Position numbers and translations under genes: made by a program. The notes beneath the pieces were generated by a model. That model was not told the DNA's origin. It searched no databases and saw only the letters and a program-made list of their open reading frames with translations. 64,000 nt of DNA from Methanobrevibacter sp. TMH8 (lineage in GTDB: Archaea > Methanobacteriota > Methanobacteria > Methanobacteriales > Methanobacteriaceae): NCBI RefSeq assembly GCF_020148105.1, contig NZ_JAHLZE010000012.1, positions 78,629-142,628 on the forward strand, given 5' to 3'. Positions 50,143-59,778 of the stretch are shown piece after piece (the stretch's first letter is position 1; each line of letters opens with the position of its first letter).

Positions 50143-51927
50143 ATGAAAGGTGGAGAAGCTATAATAAAAGCTCTTATTGAACAAGGTGCAGACACAGTCT
50201 TCGGGTATCCAGGAGGTCAAGTACTTCCTCTATATGATATGATTTATAATTCTGATTTGAATCATATTTTGGTGAGACATGAACAAACTGCATCTCATGC
50301 TGCAGATGGATTTGCTAGAGCTAGTGGAAAAGTCGGAGTTTGTATAGCTACTTCTGGACCAGGTGCAACTAATTTGGTCACTGGAATAGCTACAGCATAT
50401 ATGGATTCTTCTCCAATTATAGCTATCACTGGACAAGTTCCAACACATCTTATTGGTAATGATGCTTTTCAAGAAGTTGATATGCTCGGAATAGCTATGC
50501 CTATTACAAAACATGCTTATCAACCAAAAGATCCTAATGATATTCCTGCAATGATTAATTCAAGTTTCGAAATAGCTAAAACTGGTCGACCCGGTCCTGT
50601 AGTTATTGATGTTCCAAAAAATGTTCAAGAAAGTGAGCTTAATGATAAAATTGGTAATTTAGATACCTATGAAAATTTAACTATTTCAATTCCTGGTTAT
50701 AATCCAACTGTAAAAGGGAATCCTAGACAGATTAAAAAAGCTTCAAAATTAATATCAAAGGCTTCAAAACCAGTAATATTAGCTGGAGGAGGAGTTATTC
50801 TCTCTGGAGCTTCAAAAGAATTAAAAGAGTTTTCAAATCTTATTCAAGCTCCTGTTGCCACAACACTTCTTGGAAAAGGGTCTTTTCCTGAAGATGAAGA
50901 TGCATATATTGGAATGCTAGGAATGCATGGAAGAAAAGTAGCTAATCTATCTGTAGATGAAAGTGATTGTTTAATAGCTATTGGCTGCAGATTTTCAGAT
51001 AGAACTACTGGAAAAATTGAAGATTTTGCAAAAAATGCAGATATTATCCATATTGATATAGATCCTGCTGAAATTGGAAAAAATGTTGATGTTGATGTTC
51101 CAATAGTTGGAGATGCAAAACAAGTTTTAAATTCATTAATTAAATATATTAAAGGCTTAGACATGGAAGCTATTAATAAAATGTCTATTCAATGGTATGA
51201 AGATTCTTTAATGTTTAAAAAGAGTTGCATTCCAAGATTAACTTATGATGAAATCCCTCTTAAACCACAACAAGTTATTAAAGAGATATCTAATGCATTA
51301 GGTGAAGATTCTATTATAACTACTGATGTTGGTCAACATCAAATGTGGATGGCGCATTTCTTTGATACAGTTAAACCAAGGAAATTTATAAGTTCTGGTG
51401 GCCTTGGTACAATGGGCTTTGGTTTCCCATCAGCTATTGGGGCTAAAGTAGCAATGCCAGACAATGATGTTGTTGCTGTTACTGGTGATGGTGGATTTTT
51501 AATGGTTTGTCAAGATTTAGCTACTATTAAAGACTATGATATACCAATAACTATTTGTCTTTTCAATAATAGAAAGCTTGGAATGGTTTATCAATGGCAA
51601 AATCTTTTTTATGAAAAAAGACTTTCTCATACTGACCTAGGTCAAACTCCTGATTTTATTAAGCTAGCTGAATCATTTGGAATTAATGCTGAAAGAATTA
51701 CTGATCTTGGAGAAACTGAAAAAGCTATTAAAGCTGCAAAGAAAGATGGTGAAGCTATACTTTTAGATATTGTCATTGATAAGGACGAAGAACTTCCTAT
51801 GGTTCCTCCAGGTTGTGGAATTACTGACATTCTTGGAGAATATAAGATAGAAAATGATGTAACTAATATTATCAATGGGAAAAATGATACATTTGACACT
51901 ATTGCTGATAAAAAAGGTGGTGATTAG
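50143..51927 (+). CDS. ilvB: acetolactate synthase large (catalytic) subunit
   Basis: This ThDP- and FAD-dependent enzyme makes acetolactate or acetohydroxybutyrate, the first step of valine, leucine and isoleucine synthesis. The 594 residues show the N-terminal FGYPGGQVLPLYD, the activating Glu in VRHEQTASHAADG, the FAD region around ILAGGGVILSGA, and the ThDP site GDGGFLMVCQDLATIKDY. The C-terminus is normal apart from an Asn/Asp-rich tail after GILGEYKIE (GITDILGEY). ATG with AGGTG upstream. The regulatory subunit gene starts directly after its stop codon. Confidence 0.95.
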   Translation: MKGGEAIIKALIEQGADTVFGYPGGQVLPLYDMIYNSDLNHILVRHEQTASHAADGFARASGKVGVCIATSGPGATNLVTGIATAYMDSSPIIAITGQVPTHLIGNDAFQEVDMLGIAMPITKHAYQPKDPNDIPAMINSSFEIAKTGRPGPVVIDVPKNVQESELNDKIGNLDTYENLTISIPGYNPTVKGNPRQIKKASKLISKASKPVILAGGGVILSGASKELKEFSNLIQAPVATTLLGKGSFPEDEDAYIGMLGMHGRKVANLSVDESDCLIAIGCRFSDRTTGKIEDFAKNADIIHIDIDPAEIGKNVDVDVPIVGDAKQVLNSLIKYIKGLDMEAINKMSIQWYEDSLMFKKSCIPRLTYDEIPLKPQQVIKEISNALGEDSIITTDVGQHQMWMAHFFDTVKPRKFISSGGLGTMGFGFPSAIGAKVAMPDNDVVAVTGDGGFLMVCQDLATIKDYDIPITICLFNNRKLGMVYQWQNLFYEKRLSHTDLGQTPDFIKLAESFGINAERITDLGETEKAIKAAKKDGEAILLDIVIDKDEELPMVPPGCGITDILGEYKIENDVTNIINGKNDTFDTIADKKGGD

Positions 51928-52458
51928 ATGACTTCCTACAAAAATAAGAAACAAGATAAAGATAATGAACTTAAAAGCCATGTAATCAGTACATTAGTGG
52001 AAAATAAACCTGGGGTACTTCAAAAAGTATCAAGTCTTTTTACAAGAAGAGGATTCAATATTGAAAGTATCACCGTTGGAGAATCTGAAACTAAAGGATT
52101 AGCTGCAATGGTCATAATTTCTAAAGGTGATGAAAAGGTTCTGGAACAAATAACAAAACAACTAAACAAGTTAATCGATGTTGTAAAAGTTGTTGATTTA
52201 GATCCTAATCACTCTGTAAAAAGAGAATTGGCACTTATTAAAGTAAAAGCTGATAATGAACAAAAAAGATCTGAAATAATACAACATGCCAATATTTTTA
52301 GAGGAAAAATTATTGATATCGGACCTTCTACTCTTACTATTGAAATAACTGGGGATCCTAATAAAATTAATGCACTTATATCTCTATTACAAAACTTTGG
52401 AATCAAAAAGATAGTTAGAACTGGACCAACAGCTATTGCAAGAGAAAACCCATTTTAA
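51928..52458 (+). CDS. ilvN: acetolactate synthase small (regulatory) subunit
   Basis: The 176-residue subunit has an N-terminal ACT domain (about 15-90: VISTLVENKPGVLQKVSSLF, RRGFNIESITVG) that binds valine, and a C-terminal ALS_ss_C domain (about 95-176: RELALIKVKA, FGIKKIVRTGPTAIARE). It activates the IlvB enzyme and makes it sensitive to feedback. The ATG immediately follows the ilvB stop codon and uses the GGTGGTGATT at the end of ilvB as ribosome binding site, so translation is coupled. An extra polar N-terminal tail of about 14 residues is present. Confidence 0.93.
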   Translation: MTSYKNKKQDKDNELKSHVISTLVENKPGVLQKVSSLFTRRGFNIESITVGESETKGLAAMVIISKGDEKVLEQITKQLNKLIDVVKVVDLDPNHSVKRELALIKVKADNEQKRSEIIQHANIFRGKIIDIGPSTLTIEITGDPNKINALISLLQNFGIKKIVRTGPTAIARENPF

Positions 52459-52642
52459 TCAAGTATAACTAATAATTGGGAAGAATATATTGGGATTAAT
52501 TTATAATATTAATTGAAAAATAAAAATTAGAGATAAAATTCCAGATAAAATTAGAAATTGATAATTATTTGATATATAATTTTGATATTATAATAATTTA
52601 TAATAATAATTTTATTAGATGAATTAGATTAATATAATGAGA

Positions 52643-53260
52643 TTATTGTTTTTTAACTGCTTCCCAAATTAATTGTATATTGGAGTTCACAAGCTCTTCA
52701 AATGAAAAGTTACGTTGATATATCCATAAATCTATATATCCTTTTAAACTTGTTTGAATAAATATAACCAGATTTCTAATATCAATATCATCTCTTATTT
52801 CTTTATTTTTAACAGCTTCTTGAAATAGTTCATAATAAAATTCATATAAATCATCAGATAATTTATAAAATACATGTCTAATTTCAGGATGTTGATGATA
52901 CATACTTCTAAGTAGTAAGAAATAGTCTTTATGATCAAAATGAATCTTAGTTGAGTTTTTTGGAGGCTCTTCATTTTTTGTAACAAAGCTATTATTTTTA
53001 TAATTGAAAATAAATTCTATTTTTTCAATGAAAGAGCCATTAAAATTACTCACATTTTCTTTTAAATTATTTAGAGAATCAATAAGATATTTTTCAATCA
53101 TATATTCTAATATTTCGTCTTTATTTTTGAAATGATAATATATTGTTCCTGCAGAAAGTCCTGATGCTTTTTGAATTTGTTTCATTGATACATTATCAAA
53201 CCCATTTTGGAGTGACAATGCAAATACTGCATCAATAATTTTGTGTTTATTTTTTAGCAT
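52643..53260 (-). CDS. TetR/AcrR family transcriptional regulator
   Basis: The 205-residue protein has the TetR helix-turn-helix at about 8-55 (VSMKQIQKASGLSAGTIYYH then FKNKDEILEYMI) and an alpha-helical ligand domain. TetR proteins are usually repressors released by a small ligand. It stands alone, divergent from surE and convergent with ilvN. An extended palindrome in its own promoter region (53297-53333) suggests autoregulation. There is no Shine-Dalgarno sequence before ATG 53260. The ligand is unknown; a role in efflux control would be a guess. Confidence 0.88.
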   Translation of the reverse strand: MLKNKHKIIDAVFALSLQNGFDNVSMKQIQKASGLSAGTIYYHFKNKDEILEYMIEKYLIDSLNNLKENVSNFNGSFIEKIEFIFNYKNNSFVTKNEEPPKNSTKIHFDHKDYFLLLRSMYHQHPEIRHVFYKLSDDLYEFYYELFQEAVKNKEIRDDIDIRNLVIFIQTSLKGYIDLWIYQRNFSFEELVNSNIQLIWEAVKKQ

Positions 53261-53296
53261 ATAGTTAATATTACTATTGTTATGTTATATATATTT

Positions 53297-53333
53297 TACT
53301 AAATTTGTAATCTTTAGGGTTAAAGATTTAGTA
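53297..53333. promoter_or_regulatory. operator candidate upstream of the TetR gene
   Basis: AATCTTTA-GGGT-TAAAGATT (53309-53328) is a perfect 8-bp inverted repeat, flanked by TACTAAAT (53297-53304) and ATTTAGTA (53326-53333). A minus-strand TATA-like ATATATATAA follows at about 53281-53293, so a bound TetR dimer would lie right upstream of its own TATA box. Confidence 0.55.
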
Positions 53334-53434
53334 TTTTTATTATTTCTTTTTATTTTTTTATTTTTTAAACATAATTAATATATAATTTATTCAAATACAA
53401 ATTTATTTTATAAACAAATTACAAAACATATAAT

Positions 53435-54211
53435 ATGAAGATTTTAATTAGTAATGATGATGGAATTAACTCCTCTGGAATTCTTGCTGCTAAGGAAGCA
53501 GTTGAAGATTTGGGGCATGTGACTGTAGTTGCTCCATCCAGTCAACAAAGTGGAATTGGCCGAGCCCTCACTCTTTTTGAACCTCTTAGAATTGCTGGAG
53601 TTCAATTAAAAGATGGAAGTAGGGGTTTTTCAGTTTCTGGAACACCTACTGATGCTGTAACCCTTGGAATTTTTGAACTTATGGAAGAACAACCTACACT
53701 AGCAATTGCTGGTATAAACACTGGGGAAAATATTGGAAAAGGTGAGCTTACTACTTCTGGAACTATCGGTGCAGCTATGGAAGCGGCTTCATATGGAATT
53801 CCAACAATAGCTGTTTCACTTCAAGTTTCAAGAGGAGATATTAAGTTTGAAGATGGGCATGTTGATATAGATTATAGCTTTGCAAAAGAAATTCTAAAAA
53901 AAGTATCTAAAAAAGTAGTTGATAAAGGATTGCCAGATGGAATAGACTTACTAAATCTCAATATTCCTTCACACCCAAATAGTGATGAAATAGCTATTAC
54001 TACTCTTGGAGAGAGAATGTATAATCCTCATATTGAAATGAGATTTGATCCTCGTGGAAAACCTTATTATTGGATTGATGGAACTCCGTTTAAAGGAGAT
54101 AATGAAGGTTCTGATGGTCATGCTCTTAAAACTCTTAAAGTACCAACTTTAACTCCACTTTCAATGGATTTTACTTCTAATTTGGATTCTTTAAATAAGT
54201 GGTTAGACTAA
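53435..54211 (+). CDS. surE: 5'-nucleotidase SurE
   Basis: SurE is a metal-dependent nucleoside monophosphatase (and exopolyphosphatase) involved in survival and nucleotide turnover. The 258-residue protein starts with ILISNDDGINSSGI, where Asp8 and Asp9 bind metal. APSSQQSGIGRALT, SGTPTDAVTLGIF and INTGENIGKGELTTSGTIGA are the other conserved blocks. The ATG has no clear Shine-Dalgarno sequence; a TATA-like TTAATATATAA about 55 bases upstream implies a short leader. It is divergent from the TetR gene. Confidence 0.94.
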   Translation: MKILISNDDGINSSGILAAKEAVEDLGHVTVVAPSSQQSGIGRALTLFEPLRIAGVQLKDGSRGFSVSGTPTDAVTLGIFELMEEQPTLAIAGINTGENIGKGELTTSGTIGAAMEAASYGIPTIAVSLQVSRGDIKFEDGHVDIDYSFAKEILKKVSKKVVDKGLPDGIDLLNLNIPSHPNSDEIAITTLGERMYNPHIEMRFDPRGKPYYWIDGTPFKGDNEGSDGHALKTLKVPTLTPLSMDFTSNLDSLNKWLD

Positions 54212-54264
54212 AATCTTTATAAAATTATTTTCTAGATTTTTATCTTTTTACATTTATTTTAATG

Positions 54265-54365
54265 TTATTTAGATTTTATTTTAGAATTTATTTTATATTT
54301 TATTTTATATTTTATTTTAGATTTTATTTTAGATTTTATTTTAGATTTTGTTTTAATCTTTATTT
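54265..54365 (+). repeat. 12-bp T-rich tandem repeat
   Basis: About seven imperfect copies of TTTATTTTAGAT or TTTATTTTATAT lie just after surE. The T tracts probably also act as a terminator for surE. Confidence 0.65.
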
Positions 54366-54467
54366 TAGTTTTTTAGCTTTTAATTTATACTTTTATCTAT
54401 ATATTTAAATTTTATATTTAATTTATAGAGTTATTTACATTATAAATTATTATTCACAGGTTTAACA

Positions 54468-55040
54468 ATGAAATATGTAGCTTTTCTTAGAGGAATCAAT
54501 GTAGGTAAAAATAAATTGATTCCAATGGATGTATTAAAAAATATTTTTTTAGATATGGGATTTAGTAGTCCTAAAACTTATCTTCGTAGTGGTAATGTTG
54601 TTTTTGAAAATAACAATGATAGTAATTATAATGACCTAGCTGTTATGGAAATAGCTAATTCTATCTCTAAAAATATTGAAAAATTTTTTGGATTTTATGT
54701 TGAAGTTATTGTAAAAAATAAAGAAGGTATCGATTTTTTAATTGGAAATAATCCTTATTTTGATGATAATCCTATAGAAAAATTATATGTTACAATTTTT
54801 AAGAATAAAATTGATGAAAAACTTTCTAAAAAATTAGTTAAAGAATTTATCAACCTTGGCAATGATGATAATGTTGATGAGTTTACAATATCTAAAGATA
54901 GAGATATAGTCTATTTATTGTGCAAGTCTAAATATCATAAAACTAAATTTAATAATAATTTTTTTGAATCAAAATTAGATAATATAGCTACTACTAGAAA
55001 TTGGAAGACTATTTGCAAAATTAGAGATATGTTAAATTAG
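54468..55040 (+). CDS. DUF1697 family protein
   Basis: The 190-residue protein begins with YVAFLRGINVGKNKLIPMDVL and contains TYLRSGNVVFEN, the signature of the DUF1697 family, which is common in bacteria and rare in archaea. The family has no established function. The C-terminal ATTRNWKTICKIRDML also fits (ATTRNWNTV in relatives). No membrane segment is visible. ATG with AGGTTT upstream; codon use looks like the neighbours, so any transfer from bacteria would be old. It is a single-gene unit. Confidence 0.85.
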   Translation: MKYVAFLRGINVGKNKLIPMDVLKNIFLDMGFSSPKTYLRSGNVVFENNNDSNYNDLAVMEIANSISKNIEKFFGFYVEVIVKNKEGIDFLIGNNPYFDDNPIEKLYVTIFKNKIDEKLSKKLVKEFINLGNDDNVDEFTISKDRDIVYLLCKSKYHKTKFNNNFFESKLDNIATTRNWKTICKIRDMLN

Positions 55041-55591
55041 TGATAATATCCAACACTAGTTTTAAATTTTAGATATTTTTTCCATTTTTATATATTGTAG
55101 AATAGAATTTTCTATTGTAGAAAAAATTTTCAATTAAAAATTAAATCTTTAATAATTATTTTTTATATATTATAAAATATATTTTTATATTGTAGAATGA
55201 GATTTTTCTATTGATAAAATTTTTATCTAATTTTTTAATATATTTTATTTATATAATTTTATTTGAATATATAATTTAAAAAAGAAGCTTTAAAATTATG
55301 TATAAATTTAAAAAAATAATTATTAAAGATTTAATTTTTAATTTTTAATTTATAAATAAAATATTATAATAATTTATAATAAATTTTAATAAATTTTAAT
55401 AAAATATTATAAAAATAATTTTAAAATCAAAATTAATAGATTGAATTATTAATAAGTAATTTGTAATAAATTATAATAAAATAAATATTAAATATATAAA
55501 AATTTTAATGATTTACAGTTTATAAATCACTATTTAATACATTTTTTATATATTTAAATTTTAATTTTCAATTTTATTTTTATTTTCATTT
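55041..55591. other. gene-free spacer with duplicated hairpin-like segments
   Basis: Two related segments occur: ATATTGTAGAATAGAATTTTCTATTGTAG at about 55091 and ATATTGTAGAATGAGATTTTTCTATTGA at about 55188, broken here into their parts TTGTAGAAT and TTCTATTG. Each could form a small AGAAnnnTTCT hairpin. The remainder is A/T-rich with no ORF. It is the convergent spacer between the DUF1697 and MATE genes, so the hairpins may be terminators. Confidence 0.45.
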
Positions 55592-57025
55592 TTAATTTCT
55601 TGGACTAATATAAACTTTATCTATTTCTCTAAGATATAATTTAGTTACAAGGTAACATATTAAGTAACCAACTAAACCTCCAAGAGATAAGCCCCACCAT
55701 ACTCCAGCTGTGCCCATATTCATTACAAATGCGAATATATACATGAATATGATTTCAAACACTAAAGCTCTTTGAACAGTCAAGAATAATGATATGAATC
55801 CTTTACCAAGACCTTGGAACGTTGAAGAAGAAAGTATTCCTAATGGTAAAGCTATACAAAATATAGATACTATTCTTAAAAAGTCTGAAATAGCTGGAAT
55901 TAAATTTAAGTCCGAATAACTAAAAATCATTGATATTTGTGGTGCAAATATGAATATCACAGCTCCAACAACTATTGAAATAGCTAACCCTAGTTTAATT
56001 GAATAATCATATGCAACTATTAATTTTTTGAATTTTCTAGCACCATAAGCTGCTCCCACCACAGTTAGTGTTGCAGTACCTAATCCTATATGTGGAATCA
56101 TAGCTAAGTTAACAATTCTCCATCCTGCTGTATAAACAGCTACTCCTATTGGTCCAGATGTTACTGACAATATGAAGTTTATTACAAGAGAAACAATTGA
56201 AAATGTAATAGTTTCAGATGTAGATGGTATAGCTATGGATATTATATCTTTAACAATTTTTGGACTCCAGCTGAATTCTTTAATTGAAACATCTAAATAT
56301 GTATCTTTTTTAACAAGAAGCCAATAAAATATTATTATAACTGATATTAATGATGAAATGATTGTTGCATAAGCTGCTCCTCTTAAACCAAGGTTTAAAA
56401 TGTAAATAAAAATTGGATCAAGAATTATATTTAAAATAGCTGTAATTATCATTACATTCATAGCTCTATTTACATCTCCTTCAGACCTAAGGATACTAGC
56501 TCCTACAGATGGAAGAAGTAGAGTAATAAGACCAATCAATATTATTGTAGCATATTCTGATGTAAGTGGAGCTACTGATCCTGCACCCATTAAAAGTAAT
56601 AAATCATTCAAAAAGAATATCATTATTATTGGTGCAATTATGGAAATAACCACTGTTATTAAGATACCATGAACAGCTGCATTATCAGCTGTTTTTTTAT
56701 CATTAGCTCCTATAGATCTAGCAATTAATGAGTTAGTACCAACACCAATACCATTTCCAAGACCAATTATTATTAAAAATATTGGCATAAAGAATCCAAG
56801 AGCTGCTAATGATTCTGTCCCAAGCCCAGCTACCCAAACTGTGTCAGCTAAGTTGTAAGCAAATGTTACAAACATAGATACCATAATAGGCCATGATAAC
56901 TTTTTAATAGCTTTTTTAGGATCCCCTGTTACTATATCGATGTTGTAATTTTTATTTTCTTTTTTATTTTCTTTATTTTCACTATTTATATTATTATTTT
57001 TATTATTTACTTCATCATCTCTCAT
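55592..57025 (-). CDS. MATE family efflux transporter
   Basis: The 477-residue protein has about twelve transmembrane helices in two halves, each with a MATE repeat; conserved parts are DTVWVAGLGTESLAALGFFMP and, in the second half, VGAAYGARKFKKLIVAYDYS. MATE pumps expel drugs or metabolites using Na+ or H+ gradients. The N-terminal tail is very Asn/Lys/Glu-rich. The ATG has GGGAA upstream. It lies 45 nt downstream of a MarR gene on the same strand, so it forms a typical regulator-efflux pump operon. The substrate is unknown. Confidence 0.92.
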   Translation of the reverse strand: MRDDEVNNKNNNINSENKENKKENKNYNIDIVTGDPKKAIKKLSWPIMVSMFVTFAYNLADTVWVAGLGTESLAALGFFMPIFLIIIGLGNGIGVGTNSLIARSIGANDKKTADNAAVHGILITVVISIIAPIIMIFFLNDLLLLMGAGSVAPLTSEYATIILIGLITLLLPSVGASILRSEGDVNRAMNVMIITAILNIILDPIFIYILNLGLRGAAYATIISSLISVIIIFYWLLVKKDTYLDVSIKEFSWSPKIVKDIISIAIPSTSETITFSIVSLVINFILSVTSGPIGVAVYTAGWRIVNLAMIPHIGLGTATLTVVGAAYGARKFKKLIVAYDYSIKLGLAISIVVGAVIFIFAPQISMIFSYSDLNLIPAISDFLRIVSIFCIALPLGILSSSTFQGLGKGFISLFLTVQRALVFEIIFMYIFAFVMNMGTAGVWWGLSLGGLVGYLICYLVTKLYLREIDKVYISPRN

Positions 57026-57070
57026 AATTTCCCTGTAATCTTATATTGAGTATGTAATATTGAATATTAT

Positions 57071-57559
57071 TTATTCATTTATATTTTTTGATAAATTTAA
57101 AGCTTTTATAGAAAGATTTTTTAGATTTTCCTTAAATTCTCCTTTATTAATTGAAGATAATTCTTCACAAATTAGCTTTTCCCACTTGCTATCTATTTCT
57201 TTTATTTTCAGACCTACTTTTTTCCCTTTATTGGTTAAGGAAATATTGTATTTTCTTCTATTTTCTTCTGAAAATTCTCTTTTTATAATTTTCACATCTT
57301 CCATTTTTTTAAGAGATCTTGCTATTGATCCTTTATCAATACAAAGACGATCAGATAATTCCTCTTGAGAACTATTTTCTATTTTTAAAAGTTCAATCAA
57401 AACTGGAATCTGTCCAGCACTTAGCTCTAAATTATCTATTTCATTATTTAAATAGACTCTATGGGATCTATATATAATTGATATTAATGCAGTTAATGGA
57501 ATATCTTTACTATCACTATTGCACAATTTTTCTATCTTGTCCATATTATCATCTTTCAT
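57071..57559 (-). CDS. MarR family transcriptional regulator
   Basis: The 162-residue protein has the winged helix of MarR regulators: AGQIPVLIELLKIENSSQEE, LSDRLCIDKGSIARSLKKME as recognition part, and the wing REFSEENRRKYNISLT with conserved Asp/Arg replaced by Glu-Glu-Asn-Arg. MarR dimers usually repress their own operon and an efflux pump until a ligand binds; the downstream MATE gene fits this. ATG start at 57559. A nested set of palindromes upstream (57636-57662) is the likely operator. Confidence 0.9.
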   Translation of the reverse strand: MKDDNMDKIEKLCNSDSKDIPLTALISIIYRSHRVYLNNEIDNLELSAGQIPVLIELLKIENSSQEELSDRLCIDKGSIARSLKKMEDVKIIKREFSEENRRKYNISLTNKGKKVGLKIKEIDSKWEKLICEELSSINKGEFKENLKNLSIKALNLSKNINE

Positions 57560-57998
57560 CGTTAAATGAAAATATATTTTGAAATTTTAAATCTTTAGCT
57601 TTATGTTATAATTTATTAAATTCATAATATATAAAGTTGTCATTGCAACAATTGTCATGACACTTAAAATAATTTTTAATTTTTTAATATTTTCATAATT
57701 TTTATAATTTTTAATTTTTTTAATTATTGCTAAATGTTTTTAATATTTTCAATTTTTTAATTTTTTATAGTATCATTATATTTTTTATATTATTTTTTTT
57801 TAATTATTTTATAATAGATACTAAATTTAATATGATTAATACTGGCTATGGTTAATTATATATGATAAAAAATTTATAATTACAATTTGATAAATTTTTT
57901 ATAAAATCAAGTAATAGTAATTTACATAGCTATTATTTAATACAAAAATAAAAATTTATAATTTTATTTACTACTTAAATGATTAAGGAGAATTTCAA
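57560..57998. other. divergent spacer between marR and ilvC
   Basis: Apart from the MarR operator candidate the 440 bases are T-rich and A/T-rich sequence. The ilvC ribosome binding site AAGGAGA is at the right end. A clear ilvC TATA box is hard to choose among many A/T stretches. Confidence 0.5.
57636..57662. promoter_or_regulatory. MarR operator candidate
   Basis: The stretch contains GTTGTCATTGCAAC (57636-57649; GTTG and CAAC arms), CAATTG and the 10-bp palindrome TGTCATGACA (57653-57662). A minus-strand TATA box CTTTATATATTA lies directly after it toward marR (about 57626-57637). Position fits repression of the marR-MATE operon. Confidence 0.5.
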
Positions 57999-59045
57999 AT
58001 GAAAATGTATTATGACAAAGATGTTGACATTAAAGCTTTAGCTAATAAAACTGTAGCTGTTATAGGTTATGGTAGCCAAGGAATGGGTCAATCTCAAAAT
58101 ATGTCTGATAGTGGTATAAAAGTTATTGTTGGGCTACGTGAAGGAGGAGCATCTTGGCAAAAAGCTAAAGATGATGGAATGGATGTTAGAACTATTGAAG
58201 ATGCAGCGAAAGAAGCTGACATAATCCATATTCTTTTGCCTGATGAAATCCAAGGAGATGTATATGAAAAATCAATAGCTCCTTATGTAGAAGCAGGTAA
58301 TACTTTATCTTTTTCTCATGGATATAATATTCACTTTAAATACATAAAAGCTCCAGAAAATGTAAATGTTACAATGATAGCTCCTAAAGGACCAGGTTCT
58401 ATGGTTAGAAGAACTTATCTTGAAGGATTTGGAATTCCTGGACTTTTTGCTGTTGAACAAGATGCAACTGGTGATGCAAAAGATATAGCTCAAGCTATGT
58501 GTAAAGCTTGTGGATTATCTAGAGCAGGAATTCTTGAAACTACTTTCAGAGAAGAAACTGAAACCGATCTCTTTGGTGAACAAGCTATTCTCTGTGGAGG
58601 AGTCACTGAACTTATCGATGCAGGTTTTACAACCCTTGTTGAAGCAGGTTATCAACCAGAAATTGCTTACTTTGAAACTTGTCATGAATTAAAACTCATA
58701 GTCGACCTTATTTATGAAAAAGGATTCGGTGGAATGTGGCACGATGTAAGTAACACAGCTGAATTCGGTGGATTAAGTAGAAGACATAGAATTATCAATG
58801 AAGATTCAAAACAAGAAATGAAAAAGATTTTATCTGAAATTCAAAAAGGTAAATTCACTAAAGAATGGGCACTTGAATCTACAGCTAAAATGCCAATGCT
58901 CAATAGAATGAGAGACCTCGAAGACGAAAAGAAAATCGAACAAGTTGGTTCAAAGCTCAGAAAAGCTTGTGGATTAGAAAAAAAGTCTAAAGAAAAAGAA
59001 GATAAAGTTGTAGTTGTAAATTTTAATAAATCTAAAAAGAAATAA
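57999..59045 (+). CDS. ilvC: ketol-acid reductoisomerase
   Basis: IlvC converts acetolactate to dihydroxyisovalerate using NAD(P)H and Mg2+. The 348-residue short (class I) form has the nucleotide motif GYGSQGMGQ (23-31), SHGYNIHF with a catalytic His, [18 protein letters not shown], and in the knotted C-terminal domain [15 protein letters not shown] and [17 protein letters not shown] with metal-binding acids. The last 20 residues form a Lys-rich extension absent from many homologues. ATG with AAGGAG upstream. It is a single-gene unit; partner genes ilvB/ilvN lie 6 kb upstream. Confidence 0.96.
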   Translation: MKMYYDKDVDIKALANKTVAVIGYGSQGMGQSQNMSDSGIKVIVGLREGGASWQKAKDDGMDVRTIEDAAKEADIIHILLPDEIQGDVYEKSIAPYVEAGNTLSFSHGYNIHFKYIKAPENVNVTMIAPKGPGSMVRRTYLEGFGIPGLFAVEQDATGDAKDIAQAMCKACGLSRAGILETTFREETETDLFGEQAILCGGVTELIDAGFTTLVEAGYQPEIAYFETCHELKLIVDLIYEKGFGGMWHDVSNTAEFGGLSRRHRIINEDSKQEMKKILSEIQKGKFTKEWALESTAKMPMLNRMRDLEDEKKIEQVGSKLRKACGLEKKSKEKEDKVVVVNFNKSKKK

Positions 59046-59387
59046 GCTTTTATTAGCTTTATTTTTATTTATTTCTATTTTTAATTATTTTTAATTTCTT
59101 TTTATTTCATTTCTTTTTATTTCTATTTTTAATTATTTTTAATTTATTTTTTGTCTTTAAAATTTTTTTAAATATTCTACATATAATTTCAATTATAAAA
59201 TTTATTTAAAGAAAAAATATAACAAATTCAAAAAAACAAACAGTAAAAAAGTATTTCTATAAAGATATTATTGAAATTTTAAAAGTAAATTATAGAAAGC
59301 AGAAGTTATTGTATTCAATAAATTTAAAATAATATGTGTAGCTGAACTAATTGCAGTCAAAAAAAATAAAAAACGGATGGAGGTTAA

Positions 59388-59435
59388 TTGAATAAAAATT
59401 CTTTTAATTCATATGAAATGAATGAATTTTTTTAA
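59388..59435 (+). CDS. 15-codon mini-ORF, leader-peptide candidate
   Basis: TTG start five bases after GGAGGT, product about MNKNSFNSYEMNEFF. The ribosome binding site and start (GAGGTTAATTGAAT) can pair with ATTCAATAAAACCTC at 59434-59448, so the mini-ORF would be folded into a hairpin. Whether it is translated is unknown. Confidence 0.25.
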   Translation: MNKNSFNSYEMNEFF

Positions 59436-59450
59436 TTCAATAAAACCTCT

Positions 59451-59637
59451 GACTCCTTACAGTATACTATGTTATTAGTATTCATTTTATATATATTTTT
59501 CTATTTTTAATACTATAATAAAAAATATGATTATAGTAATATTTATATGTTATAAAAAATATAGTAATATTAACAGTATCACCAACTTATAAAAATAGTC
59601 GTTGATCATTTTTTAATTGGGAAGACTCCTTACAGTA
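59451..59637 (+). repeat. 14-bp direct repeat GACTCCTTACAGTA
   Basis: Exact copies at 59451-59464 and 59624-59637, each preceded by TTTTTTAATT at 10-20 bases. Downstream similarity continues in part: TATGTTATTAGTATTCAT (59466-59485 region) against AATGTTGTTTAGTATTCAT (59694-59712 region). The second copy contains an extra piece with a ribosome binding site. Confidence 0.7.
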
Positions 59638-59679
59638 ACCAATGAGCCTTCTCTTTTTAGAATCTGGGGAGGTGATACT

Positions 59680-59778
59680 ATGAAATTGAGAGTAATGTTG
59701 TTTAGTATTCATATTTTAAATAACTATTTTCTTGAAATTGAAATAGCTATCCTATTAATTCTTAAATTACTTATTTAA
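59680..59778 (+). CDS. 32-residue hydrophobic peptide candidate
   Basis: The ATG follows an exceptionally strong ribosome binding site, GGGGAGGTGAT. The product starts MKLRVMLFSIHILNNY and ends in a hydrophobic stretch (IEIAILLILKLLI), as in small membrane peptides or type I toxins. CTCC in the upstream repeat could pair with the ribosome binding site and control translation. It is flanked by inverted repeats: ACCAACTTAT at 59581-59590 and ATAAGTTGGT near 59796-59806. No homologue is known to me. Confidence 0.4.
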   Translation: MKLRVMLFSIHILNNYFLEIEIAILLILKLLI

